From NCBI GenBank assembly GCA_026418175.1, contig JAOABX010000016.1, positions 1 to 56,074 on the forward strand: a DNA stretch of 56,074 nt. Direction: 5' to 3'. Shown in pieces: positions 16,288 to 25,605 of the stretch; position 1 is the stretch's first letter, and each line of letters starts with the position of its first letter. The notes beneath the pieces were generated by a model. The model was not told where the DNA came from, did not search any database, and was given only the letters and a program-made list of their open reading frames with translations. A program made the translations under genes and the position numbers. Source of the stretch: Flavobacteriales bacterium (GTDB lineage: Bacteria; Bacteroidota; Bacteroidia; CAIKAF01).

Positions 16288-18648
16288 TTAAAAATTGAAG
16301 TCCCAACGTAAGGTGAAATTTCGAGGAGCATTCATCATACCTGGCCGAATGGCATATTCCAGATTACCTAGGTTTTTAATTATAAATGATACTTTACTAT
16401 TCCATTTTTTTATACGATATGATGCACGGATATCAATTACAAAATCACCATCGCGATGAAGGCGATTATTTATGTATCCTGTGTAGAAATTAGGAATTAC
16501 AATATTTAAAAATGTGAAATTTTGATCTACTTTTTCCATAAAGGTGTTGTACATCATGTTAACTCCCAAGCCCAGGTTTTTCCAGTTTAGTTGCAAGTCC
16601 ATGCGAATCATATGTCTATTTCTAAAAGGAAGAATTAAGGTGTCTTTGGGAGTAGTTATCACGTTTTCGCCATAGATTCCAAACATGTTGCTTAAATAAT
16701 TTCCTACATTTTCTTGTGAAGGGCTTTTAGCAAGATCGCCAGGGTAGGAGTATGTGTACCCCATAAAAGGTATAATTTCAATTGAGCCAACTTTTCCTTG
16801 ACCCATCAAAGAAACTTCAAACCCTGCAATTCGGGCACGTTCTATATTAAATGGTTTAAATCCTAAGTATTGGGTAGAAGGAGGGGTATTGGGTGGTGGA
16901 TATATTCCAATGTTGTATTGAATCATATTATCATATTCCATCCAAAACAGAGCTAAATCAGCAAACCCGGCCCAGTTACGGGTAATTCGAAAACCTTGCT
17001 TCAATGCTACTTCTGTACTCCATCCTTTTTCAGGTAGCAAACCAAAGTTTGGAAAGATCTTGATTCCTCCGGTTTCAGCTTGAACAAATCGTTCAGCCAA
17101 GGAGGGTATTCGATAGGATTGGCCGAACGAAAGTCGTAAAAATGTGGCTTTGGCTGCTTTAATGTTTGCTCCCATTCTGAATACCGGTATAGAACCTTCT
17201 ACCAGGGAATCGGCTCCATTGATTTCGTAACGTACTCCTGCCATAAGGTTCAGCCATTTCCAGGTAAATTCAAGTTGGGCGAAAGCAGCGGCTGAATATG
17301 TCTGAAAATACATTTTGGGGTTGCCAGTGGTATCCAGCTGAATTGAATCGACAAAAATGCTGCTTTGTACCCAACCATATGAACCAGTGGCACCCACTGT
17401 AACCGTAAATAAATCTTTAAAAAAACGTCGTTGAAATTGATAATCGGCATAAGCAATGTTGGCTACCGTATTGATATCAGACCCTGTGCCCCACCGAAAT
17501 TTTCGATATATCCGAGAATTGAAAATATGCCGATTCCCTTTTTTATCAAAATACCGAATGTGTGGGTCTATGTTAAAGTAATAATATTTATCATTAGAGC
17601 CGCTATAGCTACGGTAAGCATTGTCTTCTGAATCTTTCCAAAGGAAAAAACGGCCACTGTTTTCCAACATAAAACTTCCATTCACGCCAAACGATAAGCC
17701 TTCTTTTTTGGGGCTTCGATACCGTGATTTAAAATTTATTCTTCCTCTGAATTCGTCGTTATTTTCTAAATAACTACGCTCAAAGTGATAATTGCCTCCT
17801 ATTACTAAATCAACGTTTTCTTTTATTTTTCTACTATGATTAAAAAACATCCCATTAGCAAAAGGCTGTTCCCATTCTGGATACCATTCTTGTTCAGGCC
17901 TGTTAGGATCTCCATAAATCAAGGTATATGGACTAATGGTAGTGGCTGGTTTTTCTCCTGGCCAAGTAGTAATGACGTTAATAATACCATTTAATGAACC
18001 TGAACCATAAAGTACGGAAGCAGCTCCTTTAATTACCTCAATTTGGTCAGTTATTTCAATTGGTATATACTGCCAGTCTGCATTGGCTTGATCAGCAGCT
18101 AAGATAGGCATACCATCAATCATCACATTGACCCGACTTCCCACACCATACGAAAATCCTGACCCCCCACGAATCGAAACCTGACCATCGGTAACTGTTA
18201 CACCGGGTGTTTTTTGTACCACTTCACCGGCTTCCACTGCATTGGTGTTTTGTATAAGTTGTGCAGAAACAACGTCAATAGTTACAGTTTCTTCAGTTAC
18301 ATTTTTTTCATACCGGCTTCCGGTTACTACCATTAAATTTAGTTCTTTGGCCGAGGGTATTAGTTTAACATTCCATACTTTATTTTCGCCGGCCATTAAA
18401 ACAAATGTTGATTTTTGATTGTCGTATCCAATGTAGCTTGCAGTAAATGTATGTTCACCCGGTTCTGTTTCTATGGTATATAAACCATCTAAATCAGTAC
18501 TAGTAACGGGTTTGCCATCTATCATCAGTGTGGCACCAATCAGAGCTTCACCGGTCTTGGCATCAGTAATCTTACCTGTTAACACAGATTTTTGAGCATA
18601 AAGAATAGGGAAGGTTATAAGAGTAAAAAACGTAAAAATTTTATGCAT
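16288..18648 (-). CDS. TonB-dependent receptor with carboxypeptidase-like N-terminal domain
   Basis: 786 residues. The start was set at MHKIFTFFTL because a -7 promoter element (18674-18667) overlaps the alternative ATG codons at 18666-18669; this leaves a signal peptide ending near YAQ. Residues about 20-105 are a CarboxypepD_reg-like domain (LTGKITDAKTGEALIGATL). The plug domain follows (VEAGEVVQKTPGVTVTDGQV, SIRGGSGFSYGVGSRVNV) and then a 22-strand-type barrel ending in an aromatic residue (WDFNF). It is an outer membrane importer powered by TonB. No SusD partner lies beside it, so it looks like a siderophore/cofactor/metal-type receptor, not a SusCD glycan pair; the substrate is unknown. 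Confidence 0.88.
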   Translation of the reverse strand: MHKIFTFFTLITFPILYAQKSVLTGKITDAKTGEALIGATLMIDGKPVTSTDLDGLYTIETEPGEHTFTASYIGYDNQKSTFVLMAGENKVWNVKLIPSAKELNLMVVTGSRYEKNVTEETVTIDVVSAQLIQNTNAVEAGEVVQKTPGVTVTDGQVSIRGGSGFSYGVGSRVNVMIDGMPILAADQANADWQYIPIEITDQIEVIKGAASVLYGSGSLNGIINVITTWPGEKPATTISPYTLIYGDPNRPEQEWYPEWEQPFANGMFFNHSRKIKENVDLVIGGNYHFERSYLENNDEFRGRINFKSRYRSPKKEGLSFGVNGSFMLENSGRFFLWKDSEDNAYRSYSGSNDKYYYFNIDPHIRYFDKKGNRHIFNSRIYRKFRWGTGSDINTVANIAYADYQFQRRFFKDLFTVTVGATGSYGWVQSSIFVDSIQLDTTGNPKMYFQTYSAAAFAQLEFTWKWLNLMAGVRYEINGADSLVEGSIPVFRMGANIKAAKATFLRLSFGQSYRIPSLAERFVQAETGGIKIFPNFGLLPEKGWSTEVALKQGFRITRNWAGFADLALFWMEYDNMIQYNIGIYPPPNTPPSTQYLGFKPFNIERARIAGFEVSLMGQGKVGSIEIIPFMGYTYSYPGDLAKSPSQENVGNYLSNMFGIYGENVITTPKDTLILPFRNRHMIRMDLQLNWKNLGLGVNMMYNTFMEKVDQNFTFLNIVIPNFYTGYINNRLHRDGDFVIDIRASYRIKKWNSKVSFIIKNLGNLEYAIRPGMMNAPRNFTLRWDFNF

Positions 18649-18666
18649 CTTCAAACAATCGTTCAT

Positions 18667-18674
18667 CAAAAGTA
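18667..18674 (-). promoter_or_regulatory. -7 element of the TonB receptor gene
   Basis: Read on the minus strand this is TACTTTTG, matching TAnnTTTG. It overlaps the most upstream possible ATG and therefore argues for translation starting at 18648. Confidence 0.55.
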
Positions 18675-18792
18675 ATCATATTCTTCATCTGCTGATAACA
18701 CAGATTAAATGAATAACTAACATAATATTTTGATAAATTATTCAATTTGTGAATGGAAGGTTTTGCTATAAGAAAGCATAATGGATAATTAC

Positions 18793-18800
18793 TAATTTTG
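18793..18800 (+). promoter_or_regulatory. -7 element of asnS
   Basis: TAATTTTG matches TAnnTTTG, 17 bases before the asnS ATG. The nearest TTTG upstream (18762-18765) is 27 bases away, longer than usual, so the -33 element is uncertain. Confidence 0.5.
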
Positions 18801-18817
18801 CAGCCTAATTTGATATT

Positions 18818-20266
18818 ATGGTCAGAACCGAAATAAATACACTTCTTCAACGAGTATCGGTTGGAACCCGTGTAAACGTGAAAGGATGGGTGCGTACATT
18901 TCGAAGCAATCGTTTTATTTCATTGAATGACGGAAGTACTATTCATAACCTCCAGTGTGTGGTTGATTTTGAAAAGATGGACGAGGAGCTATTAAAGCGG
19001 ATAACTACCGGTGCTTGTTTAAGTATTACGGGTATTCTGGCCGAATCATTAGGCAAAGGGCAAAAAGTGGAAGTATTAGTGGAGAATTTGGAAATATTGG
19101 GTGATTCAGAAGCAGATGTTTCCAAAGGAGACGTTTATCCGTTACAACCCAAAGCGCATTCGTTGGAATTTTTACGTGAAATTGCACATCTTCGATTTCG
19201 TACAAACACCTTTGGAGCTGTTTTCAGAATTCGTCATGCTATGACGTATGCCATGCATAAATTTTTTCACGATCGAGGTTTCTTCAATATACATACACCT
19301 ATCATTACTGCCAGCGATGCAGAAGGAGCCGGCGAAATGTTCAGGGTAACTACACTTGATCCTAAAAACCCTCCGCTTACTGAAAATGGAGAGGTAGATT
19401 TTAGGGAAGATTTTTTTGGCCGCCAAACCAATCTTACTGTATCCGGCCAGCTTGAAGCCGAACTGGCAGCACTGGCTTTGGGTAAAGTTTATACCTTTGG
19501 ACCAACGTTTCGGGCTGAAAATTCAAATACAGCACGCCATCTGGCAGAATTTTGGATGATTGAACCGGAGGTAGCTTTTGCTGATCTTAACGATAACATG
19601 GATTTGGCTGAAGCTAACTTAAAATATTTGGTTCAATATGCATTAGAGCATTGTGCTGATGACTTGGCCTTTTTAAATCAGCGTGCATTGGATGAAGAAA
19701 AAAACAAGAAAAAAGAAGAGCGAAGCGAAATGTCGCTTTTAGAAAGGTTACAGTTTGTAGTTGAAAATCCATTTGAAAGAATTACCTACACTGAAGCAAT
19801 TGAAATTTTAGAAAAATCAAAACCCAACAAAGAGAAAAAGTTTCAGTATCCTATTCAGGGGTGGGGAACTGATTTGCAAAGCGAGCATGAGCGATACTTG
19901 GTAGAAAAGCATTTTAAAAAACCGGTAATTCTAACTGATTATCCTAAAGATATCAAGGCCTTTTACATGCGACTGAATGATGATGGTAAAACCGTTCGTG
20001 CCATGGATATTTTATTCCCTGGTATTGGAGAAATTGTGGGTGGATCGCAACGGGAAGAACGGCTGGATTATTTAAGAAAGCGAATGCAGGAAATGCATAT
20101 TCCGGAACAAGAACTTTATTGGTATTTGGATACCCGAAAATTTGGTACAGCCCCACATGCCGGATATGGCCTTGGCTTTGAACGCTTATTACTGTTTGTT
20201 ACGGGAATGACCAATGTTCGTGATGTAATACCATTTCCACGAACTCCCAAAAGCGCCGACTTTTAA
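18818..20266 (+). CDS. asnS: asparagine--tRNA ligase
   Basis: 482 residues. The N-terminal OB-fold anticodon-binding domain (about 15-105; [20 protein letters not shown]) is followed by the class II catalytic core with [20 protein letters not shown], the [20 protein letters not shown] region and the C-terminal [18 protein letters not shown] (motif 3). The absence of the bacterial AspRS insert and the overall wording mark it as AsnRS. It lets the cell charge tRNA-Asn directly, without the tRNA-dependent amidation route. Confidence 0.95.
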   Translation: MVRTEINTLLQRVSVGTRVNVKGWVRTFRSNRFISLNDGSTIHNLQCVVDFEKMDEELLKRITTGACLSITGILAESLGKGQKVEVLVENLEILGDSEADVSKGDVYPLQPKAHSLEFLREIAHLRFRTNTFGAVFRIRHAMTYAMHKFFHDRGFFNIHTPIITASDAEGAGEMFRVTTLDPKNPPLTENGEVDFREDFFGRQTNLTVSGQLEAELAALALGKVYTFGPTFRAENSNTARHLAEFWMIEPEVAFADLNDNMDLAEANLKYLVQYALEHCADDLAFLNQRALDEEKNKKKEERSEMSLLERLQFVVENPFERITYTEAIEILEKSKPNKEKKFQYPIQGWGTDLQSEHERYLVEKHFKKPVILTDYPKDIKAFYMRLNDDGKTVRAMDILFPGIGEIVGGSQREERLDYLRKRMQEMHIPEQELYWYLDTRKFGTAPHAGYGLGFERLLLFVTGMTNVRDVIPFPRTPKSADF

Positions 20267-20291
20267 TATATGCAATAACAAACAAGATATC

Positions 20292-20299
20292 TACCTTTG
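20292..20299 (+). promoter_or_regulatory. -7 element of the DinB-NRDE-ATP-grasp-LysE operon
   Basis: TACCTTTG matches TAnnTTTG, 47 bases before the first gene. No clear -33 TTTG is seen. Confidence 0.5.
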
Positions 20300-20346
20300 C
20301 ATGACTTTTAATGAATTCAATTTAGTGTGTTACTCAACAGTTTATC

Positions 20347-20859
20347 ATGAATATTTTAGCGGCAACGCATCATACGCTTAAAAATTTAACCCTTTTTCTA
20401 CAACAAATTGAAGCTGAAAACTATCGTCAGCCTTTACTTGTTTTTAATGGCTCATCTTTGGGTGAGCACACCCGGCATATTTTGGAGTTTTACCAGTGTT
20501 TGTTCAGTCAGCAAGAGCAACACTTTATCAATTACGACCGTCGTGAACGAAGCCGTTCCTTGCAGCAAGAGCCAGAAATAGCAATACATGTTATTCATCA
20601 AATTCTTAATATGCTTGATAGTGTTGATTTGAACAAGCAGCTTCAACTCGTTGTAGCCTATGATACCCAAAATGATGCTACAGACAATATGCCTACGAAT
20701 TTAAAACGGGAGATAACCTATTGTTTAGAACATGCTATTCATCATATGGCTTTAATCAAAATAGGAGTACTTACTAATTTTCCACATATTGTACTTTCAG
20801 ATGATTTTGGGATCGCACCTTCTACTATTAAACATCAACAACGCGTATGTGTACAGTAA
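20347..20859 (+). CDS. DinB-like four-helix metal-binding protein
   Basis: 170 residues. It has the DinB/YfiT helical layout with a probable His triad: His41 and nearby His44 in SLGEHTRHILEFYQ, and His129/His133 in YCLEHAIHHMALIKIG. Members of this superfamily bind Zn or Ni, and several are thiol S-transferases acting with bacillithiol, mycothiol or glutathione; others are uncharacterised. It is the first gene of a four-gene operon, and its end overlaps the next gene by 13 bases, implying coupled translation. A role in thiol chemistry is inference. Confidence 0.75.
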   Translation: MNILAATHHTLKNLTLFLQQIEAENYRQPLLVFNGSSLGEHTRHILEFYQCLFSQQEQHFINYDRRERSRSLQQEPEIAIHVIHQILNMLDSVDLNKQLQLVVAYDTQNDATDNMPTNLKREITYCLEHAIHHMALIKIGVLTNFPHIVLSDDFGIAPSTIKHQQRVCVQ

Positions 20860-21566
20860 CATATATCCCAACGCGGAATGGCTTTTTTTTAACTTCTAAC
20901 CGCGACGAATCTCCCACCCGAATAACTGAGACTCCTAAGCCGTACGAACTTTGGAATGGTTTATGCCATGTTGTATTTCCTAGGGATACGCAGGCCGGAG
21001 GATCGTGGATTGCCATGGCTTCTAATGGTCAAGTGGCTTGCTTGCTTAATGGCGCCTTTATAAAGCATGAACGGCAATTGCCTTATCGTAAAAGTCGGGG
21101 ATTAATTCTTTTGGAGTATTTTGAAAATTATTCTCCACTTCAATTTGCTGAACAAGTTGATCTTCATCAAATTGAACCATTCACCTTACTAATGATTAAT
21201 CAAGATGAATTTTGTGAACTTAGGTATGATGGAAGTGAACGGCACATCCGAATACTTGATAAAGCGCAGCCGTATATTTGGTCATCTGCTACTTTGTATA
21301 ATTTGGAGGAATCATATCAAAAAGAGCAACATTTTATGGAGTGGCTGCATTCAGAACCTTCTTTGAATGTACACTCAATAATGAAATTTCATGGATTAAA
21401 TAATTGTAAAGGCTTTTTATTGGATAGGCCTCAGGTAAAAACAGTAAGTATAACTACCGTATATCAGCAGCTTCACATACAGGATATGCATTATGCTGAT
21501 CTACAATTTGGATCTATTAATCATTTTCAACTCCCACTACAACGTGAACAAACCTCGATATCATAG
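20847..21566 (+). CDS. NRDE-family (TANGO2-like) protein
   Basis: 239 residues. The N-terminus MCTVTYIPTRNGFFLTSNRD, with Arg-Asp-Glu completing the NRDE motif, is diagnostic of the NRDE/TANGO2 family. A Cys directly after the initiator Met is also the arrangement of N-terminal-nucleophile amidohydrolases, in which Met removal exposes the Cys; the wider family is thought to share that fold. The biochemical function of TANGO2-like proteins is not settled. The gene overlaps both neighbours, so it is translated as part of the operon. Acylase or amidase activity is inference from Cys2. Confidence 0.85.
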   Translation: MCTVTYIPTRNGFFLTSNRDESPTRITETPKPYELWNGLCHVVFPRDTQAGGSWIAMASNGQVACLLNGAFIKHERQLPYRKSRGLILLEYFENYSPLQFAEQVDLHQIEPFTLLMINQDEFCELRYDGSERHIRILDKAQPYIWSSATLYNLEESYQKEQHFMEWLHSEPSLNVHSIMKFHGLNNCKGFLLDRPQVKTVSITTVYQQLHIQDMHYADLQFGSINHFQLPLQREQTSIS

Positions 21567-22605
21567 CTGGAAAGACCACCCTTTTTTTATTAAACTTCTC
21601 CACTGGGAATACTGGCCATTTGCCATTGTTTATTTTCCTGTGTTTTTTTATTATGCATGGCTGTGTATTCGTGCCAGGGCTTTGTGGTTTTTTAGCGCTG
21701 CTAACCCAGGAATTGAAACGGGAGGAATGCTGGGCGAAACTAAAACGCCAATTTTACAAATGGTTCCTGATGAATTTAAACCTAAAACCATTTTCCCGGC
21801 TGCCCAGTCAACACTACATGAAATTAAACAAATGATGGCTGATGCAGGTATTGAATATCCCATTATTGCCAAGCCTGATCGAGGAGAAAGAGGGTTATTG
21901 GTTGAACGAATTACATCCGACGAACAACTGGAAGCATACATCAAAAAGCTTTCGATACCATTTATAATTCAAGAGTTTGTTACATTTAAAGAAGAATTTG
22001 CCATCTTGTATTATATCCTTCCGGGTGAAACTATAGGACGCGTGGCTTCTGTTACCGTGAAAGAATTTTTAAAAGCTAAAGGTGATGGTAAATCAACATT
22101 AGAAGAACTAATTTTAAAAAATCAAAGAGCTATTTTACAGTGGGAAAAATTGGTTCGAAAATTTGGTCATCGTTTCAAAGAAGTGCTCGCCGAAGGCGAA
22201 GAGCTGGAATTGGAACCCATAGGGAATCATGTTCGTGGCACTAAGTTTTTAGATGGAAGTTACTTAATTGATGAACAATTAAACCAGGTTTTTCATCGTA
22301 TTACATCCCGTCTGAATGGAGTATATTATTGCCGGTATGATTTAAAATGTACTTCAATTGAAGATTTGAAACAAGGGAAAAACATACGCATTGTAGAAGT
22401 AAATGGAGTAGGGGCAGAGCCAGCACATATTTATGATCCTAACTATAAAATATTACAGGCTTGGAAAGACATTTTTCGATTGTGGGACGCAATATTTATA
22501 ATTGCACGTCATAATCATCAACAGGGAGTACCATACATGACTACCAAACAGGTTTTAAACCAGTGGAAACTGATTAGAAAATATCGTAAAATGCAGGCCG
22601 CATGA
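21544..22605 (+). CDS. membrane-anchored ATP-grasp protein, D-Ala-D-Ala ligase-like
   Basis: 353 residues from GTG 21544; an ATG at 21493 would add 17 residues and overlap the NRDE gene by 74 bases. A hydrophobic helix near the N-terminus (YWPFAIVYFPVFFYYAWLCI) suggests membrane anchoring. The rest is an ATP-grasp fold: the ATP-binding Lys in PIIAKPDRGERGLL, the hinge FIIQEFVTFKEEF, and the metal-binding end IRIVEVNGVGAEPAHIYDP (Glu and Asn). ATP-grasp enzymes join a carboxylate to an amine or thiol through an acyl phosphate. The substrate is unknown. It overlaps the LysE gene by four bases. Confidence 0.75.
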   Translation: MNKPRYHSWKDHPFFIKLLHWEYWPFAIVYFPVFFYYAWLCIRARALWFFSAANPGIETGGMLGETKTPILQMVPDEFKPKTIFPAAQSTLHEIKQMMADAGIEYPIIAKPDRGERGLLVERITSDEQLEAYIKKLSIPFIIQEFVTFKEEFAILYYILPGETIGRVASVTVKEFLKAKGDGKSTLEELILKNQRAILQWEKLVRKFGHRFKEVLAEGEELELEPIGNHVRGTKFLDGSYLIDEQLNQVFHRITSRLNGVYYCRYDLKCTSIEDLKQGKNIRIVEVNGVGAEPAHIYDPNYKILQAWKDIFRLWDAIFIIARHNHQQGVPYMTTKQVLNQWKLIRKYRKMQAA

Positions 22606-23240
22606 ACCAGTACATCAGCGAATTTTTAATCGGTTTTGGAGTGAGTTATTTATTTTCACTTCCACCCGGAATGATTAGTCTGAATGTGCTGCAAACTACT
22701 ATTCAAAAAGGCTTATTGAGTGCATTTTGGCTGGCATTAGCTGCTGTATTAATTGAGTCAGTGCAGGCTTTTGTGGGGGTTAAGTTTTCCGAATGGATCA
22801 ATCAGCATGAAAACTTAAAATTAGGCTTAGAGATGTTTGTTATTCCGGTGTTTCTTGCGTTAGGAATTGGCAATATAGTTATTGGTATAAAAACTATTCG
22901 AAATAAAGAAAAAGCATCCCTTCAGCCCAAAAAAACCATTGGTAGTTTTTGGAAAGGATTAATTGTAAGTGCATTGAATCCGGTGGCCATCCCATTTTGG
23001 GTAGTTTGGTCAACGGGTATTAGTGAAAAGAACTTGTTGGTAATGGAAACATCACACATCCTGGTGTTTGTTTTTGGCACTACGCTAGGTACCCTAGCTT
23101 GTTTAATGACGTATGCAATATTAAGTGCGGTGATTGCTAAACGAATTCATGCAGTAAAAGTGTGGATGAATATCATTGTTGGCTCATTGTTTATCGGATT
23201 AGCCATAGTTCAAACAGTAAGTGTTTTAATAAAACACTAA
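22602..23240 (+). CDS. LysE-family transporter
   Basis: 212 residues with about six membrane segments. The N-terminus carries the family's small-residue pattern (FLIGFGVSYLFSLPPGMISL NVLQ region), and the middle has VSALNPVAIPFWVVW, close to the LysE/RhtB NPK-type signature. LysE proteins export amino acids or related small metabolites. It is the last gene of the four-gene operon (ATGA overlap with the ATP-grasp gene) and overlaps the stop of the convergent FTR1 gene by four bases, with no terminator between them. Confidence 0.85.
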   Translation: MNQYISEFLIGFGVSYLFSLPPGMISLNVLQTTIQKGLLSAFWLALAAVLIESVQAFVGVKFSEWINQHENLKLGLEMFVIPVFLALGIGNIVIGIKTIRNKEKASLQPKKTIGSFWKGLIVSALNPVAIPFWVVWSTGISEKNLLVMETSHILVFVFGTTLGTLACLMTYAILSAVIAKRIHAVKVWMNIIVGSLFIGLAIVQTVSVLIKH

Positions 23241-24073
23241 ACAGTAGTTGGGGATTTTTTCTCAAATCGAATCCATAAATATCCAATAATCAATAAATAT
23301 AAAATATAGCTAATTACTTCGGTAAGGCTTGGATTACCGTTATATCCGAACAAAGCATTTAGAAAACTGCCAATACTTCCTTTTTCATGAAAGGCAGGAT
23401 AGGAACCATCTATGTTTGGTGACGGATTTATATCCCATACATGTTCTATTACAGAAGGAATAATTTCTGCTTCATTCAACTCATGTACACCGTGAGCCAT
23501 TAATCCTGCTGCAATTAGTAACAAAATAATTGTAGTGATATTAAAAAATGCTCGAAAATTTAGTTTTACAGTTCCAGCAAAAATTCCGTAACATAAGCCA
23601 AAAGCAGCTATTAATCCAAGTAATGCTCCGATTAAAACATGTAATTCAGCAGAAAGGTCAAGCCCAATAAAAAACAAAACCGTTTCTACTCCTTCTCGAA
23701 AAACGGAAAAGAAAATCAATGAAAATATACCAATCGATCGATTGCTATTTATATGCCCCTCTAACTCTGATTTTATTTGAACGGCACTGGTTTTAAAACG
23801 TACCAGCCATAAAATCATGAATGCTAGTAACACGGAGGTAGTAATCATAGATACTCCTTCAAAAATATATTCTGCAGGCCCTTCAAATTCTAGTTTAATA
23901 GCTTTGAAAATGGCAGCTAATAAAAAACTTCCAAGAATGGCAGCCAATGCACCTGCATATACCACACGGTTGTATTGCATTGAACCTGATTTTTTCAATG
24001 CCCCCAGTACAATAAATAAAATCAAAAAGGCTTCAAACCCTTCGCGAAATAAAATAATAAAACTCTCTGCCAT
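23237..24073 (-). CDS. FTR1-family high-affinity iron permease
   Basis: 278 residues, about seven membrane segments. Both iron-channel motifs of the family are present: REGFE at 10-14 and REGVE at 126-130. FTR1/EfeU permeases move ferric iron produced by oxidation of ferrous iron at the outer face of the inner membrane, so they need a redox partner (a multicopper oxidase in fungi, EfeO/EfeB in enterobacteria). Here no such oxidase is adjacent. Instead the upstream gene, 23 bases away on the same strand, encodes a membrane-anchored protein with a haem-c motif. Confidence 0.9.
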   Translation of the reverse strand: MAESFIILFREGFEAFLILFIVLGALKKSGSMQYNRVVYAGALAAILGSFLLAAIFKAIKLEFEGPAEYIFEGVSMITTSVLLAFMILWLVRFKTSAVQIKSELEGHINSNRSIGIFSLIFFSVFREGVETVLFFIGLDLSAELHVLIGALLGLIAAFGLCYGIFAGTVKLNFRAFFNITTIILLLIAAGLMAHGVHELNEAEIIPSVIEHVWDINPSPNIDGSYPAFHEKGSIGSFLNALFGYNGNPSLTEVISYILYLLIIGYLWIRFEKKSPTTV

Positions 24074-24096
24074 GAAAATATAGTTACAGTATTAAT

Positions 24097-24654
24097 TTAA
24101 TAAACCTGATTAGTGAAAGCTGGGGTATCGGGAATTTTTATTTTTATAAAGCTGTGCTTGGTAGCAGTATGGCAGCCATTGCAATTGGTAATCAGGTTGG
24201 TATATTCCAGCTCTACGTTTTTTAAATCTTTCGATTCAATGGCTTTTTCGAGCGGTTCAATGGCCGGAATTCCCCAAGTTTTCATTTGTTCGTTAATTCG
24301 TATTCCGTCTTCTACTATGTCATCTTCAGCCACTTCTTCCATAGTTTCTTCAGCTTCTTCTAAGTAAAATGAAGCTAATTCCCAGTTTTTATTTTTTGCT
24401 GCAAACCACAATTTGTTTGTGTATAGCTGAAGGCGATTCATGTAAATAGCCAATTCTACTTCTTCATCATCATCTTTTTCTTTTTCTCCAGTTTCTCCAT
24501 CTTCTTCATCTTCCTCCGAATGAGCTGTTGTAAATGTTTGCTGGTTTTTTAGTTTATCAACTTGTTTTTGCAAGCGATTCATAGATACTACCAAATACAG
24601 GCAAACAGCCAGCATGGTTATTAATCCCAGTCCGTAAACAATAGATTTATTCAT
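24097..24654 (-). CDS. membrane-anchored acidic cytochrome c'-like protein
   Basis: 185 residues. One N-terminal membrane helix (7-24) anchors the protein with its body outside. A very acidic stretch follows (47-67, almost all Glu/Asp with a few Lys), then a helical domain, and a single haem-c site CNGCH at 158-162 near the C-terminus. A helical bundle with CxxCH in the last helix is the arrangement of cytochrome c'/c556. Its position directly upstream of the FTR1 gene suggests the pair forms one iron-uptake unit, with the acidic stretch binding Fe(II) and the haem taking the electron. That mechanism is inference. Confidence 0.7.
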   Translation of the reverse strand: MNKSIVYGLGLITMLAVCLYLVVSMNRLQKQVDKLKNQQTFTTAHSEEDEEDGETGEKEKDDDEEVELAIYMNRLQLYTNKLWFAAKNKNWELASFYLEEAEETMEEVAEDDIVEDGIRINEQMKTWGIPAIEPLEKAIESKDLKNVELEYTNLITNCNGCHTATKHSFIKIKIPDTPAFTNQVY

Positions 24655-24674
24655 AATTTTTTTAAAATTAAATA

Positions 24675-24682
24675 CAAAATTA
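24675..24682 (-). promoter_or_regulatory. -7 element of the cytochrome-FTR1 operon
   Basis: On the minus strand this reads TAATTTTG, matching TAnnTTTG, about 20 bases before the ATG of the cytochrome-like gene. I see no obvious Fur box nearby. Confidence 0.5.
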
Positions 24683-24771
24683 ACTAAAGCATAATATCGT
24701 GCATAAATTCTTAAGCAAATACCTCAAATGAGGGATATCGGTATTAGCTCCTTAAAAAATAACGGAATTGT

Positions 24772-24779
24772 TACCTTTG
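24772..24779 (+). promoter_or_regulatory. -7 element of yebC
   Basis: TACCTTTG matches TAnnTTTG, 19 bases before the chosen ATG at 24799. Confidence 0.5.
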
Positions 24780-24798
24780 TTCACAAAACGTGAAATAT

Positions 24799-25506
24799 AT
24801 GGGACGGATATTTGAGAAACGAAAGCATAAAATTTTTGCCCGTAATGCTAAGATTTCAAAACTCTATACCAAATTTGGAAAAGAAATATCCATTGCAGTA
24901 AAAGCCGGTGGTCCTAACCCAGAAAGTAATCCTAGATTAAAGCAAATTATTCAAAATGCCCGGGGGGCAGATATGCCCAAAGACCGTATTGAAGCAGCCA
25001 TTAAACGGGCTAGCGATAAAGGGTCTGAAAATTATGAAGAAGTAGTTTATGAGGGGTATGGACCTCATGGCGTGGCAATTGTAGTAGAAACGGCAACGGA
25101 TAATCCAACGCGTACGGTTGCCAATATCCGCATGTATTTTAACAGGGCAGGAGGCTCATTGGGAACCTCCGGATCGTTAGATTATTTGTTTACTCGCATG
25201 GGGGTATTTCAAATCAAAGCTGAAGGTCATAAGTTGGAAGATTTAGAGTTAGATTTGATAGATTTTGGGGCAGAAGAAATTGAAGAATCAGAGGGGATAA
25301 TTTATGTATATACATCCTTTGAAAATTTCGGAAAAATGCAAAAAGCCCTGGATGAAAAAGGAATTCAGGTAATTAATGCTGAACTTCAAAGAATACCTAA
25401 TTCTACCACCGAACTTACACCCGAGCAGGAAGAAGACATCATAAAGTTAATTGAAAAAATAGAGGAAGATGATGACGTTACCAATGTTTTCCACAATATG
25501 AAGTAA
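24799..25506 (+). CDS. YebC/PmpR-family DNA-binding regulatory protein
   Basis: 235 residues from ATG 24799 (MGRIFEKRKHKIF), which matches the family's start; a GTG three codons upstream is also in frame. Core motifs are present: YTKFGKEISIAVKAGGPNPE, NARGADMPKDRIEAAIKRAS and YEGYGPHGVAIVVE. The family includes DNA-binding regulators; some members have been shown to help ribosomes through proline-rich stretches. It stands alone on its strand. Confidence 0.92.
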   Translation: MGRIFEKRKHKIFARNAKISKLYTKFGKEISIAVKAGGPNPESNPRLKQIIQNARGADMPKDRIEAAIKRASDKGSENYEEVVYEGYGPHGVAIVVETATDNPTRTVANIRMYFNRAGGSLGTSGSLDYLFTRMGVFQIKAEGHKLEDLELDLIDFGAEEIEESEGIIYVYTSFENFGKMQKALDEKGIQVINAELQRIPNSTTELTPEQEEDIIKLIEKIEEDDDVTNVFHNMK

Positions 25507-25565
25507 TATATTCATGTATAGTAAATTATTAGGGAGTTAATTTCCTGTTACTGTAAAATAAAATT

Positions 25566-25573
25566 TACATTTG
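25566..25573 (+). promoter_or_regulatory. -7 element of the cyclase gene
   Basis: TACATTTG matches TAnnTTTG, 32 bases before the ATG. TTTC at 25541-25544, 21 bases upstream, is a possible weak -33. Confidence 0.5.
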
Positions 25574-25605
25574 CATTTTGTTATACAGAACTCAGATACC
25601 CCCTA

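Noticed and set aside
18649-18669. Longer start for the TonB receptor (MMNDCLK)
   Set aside because: The upstream ATG lies inside the -7 promoter element and the shorter form begins with a clean signal peptide.
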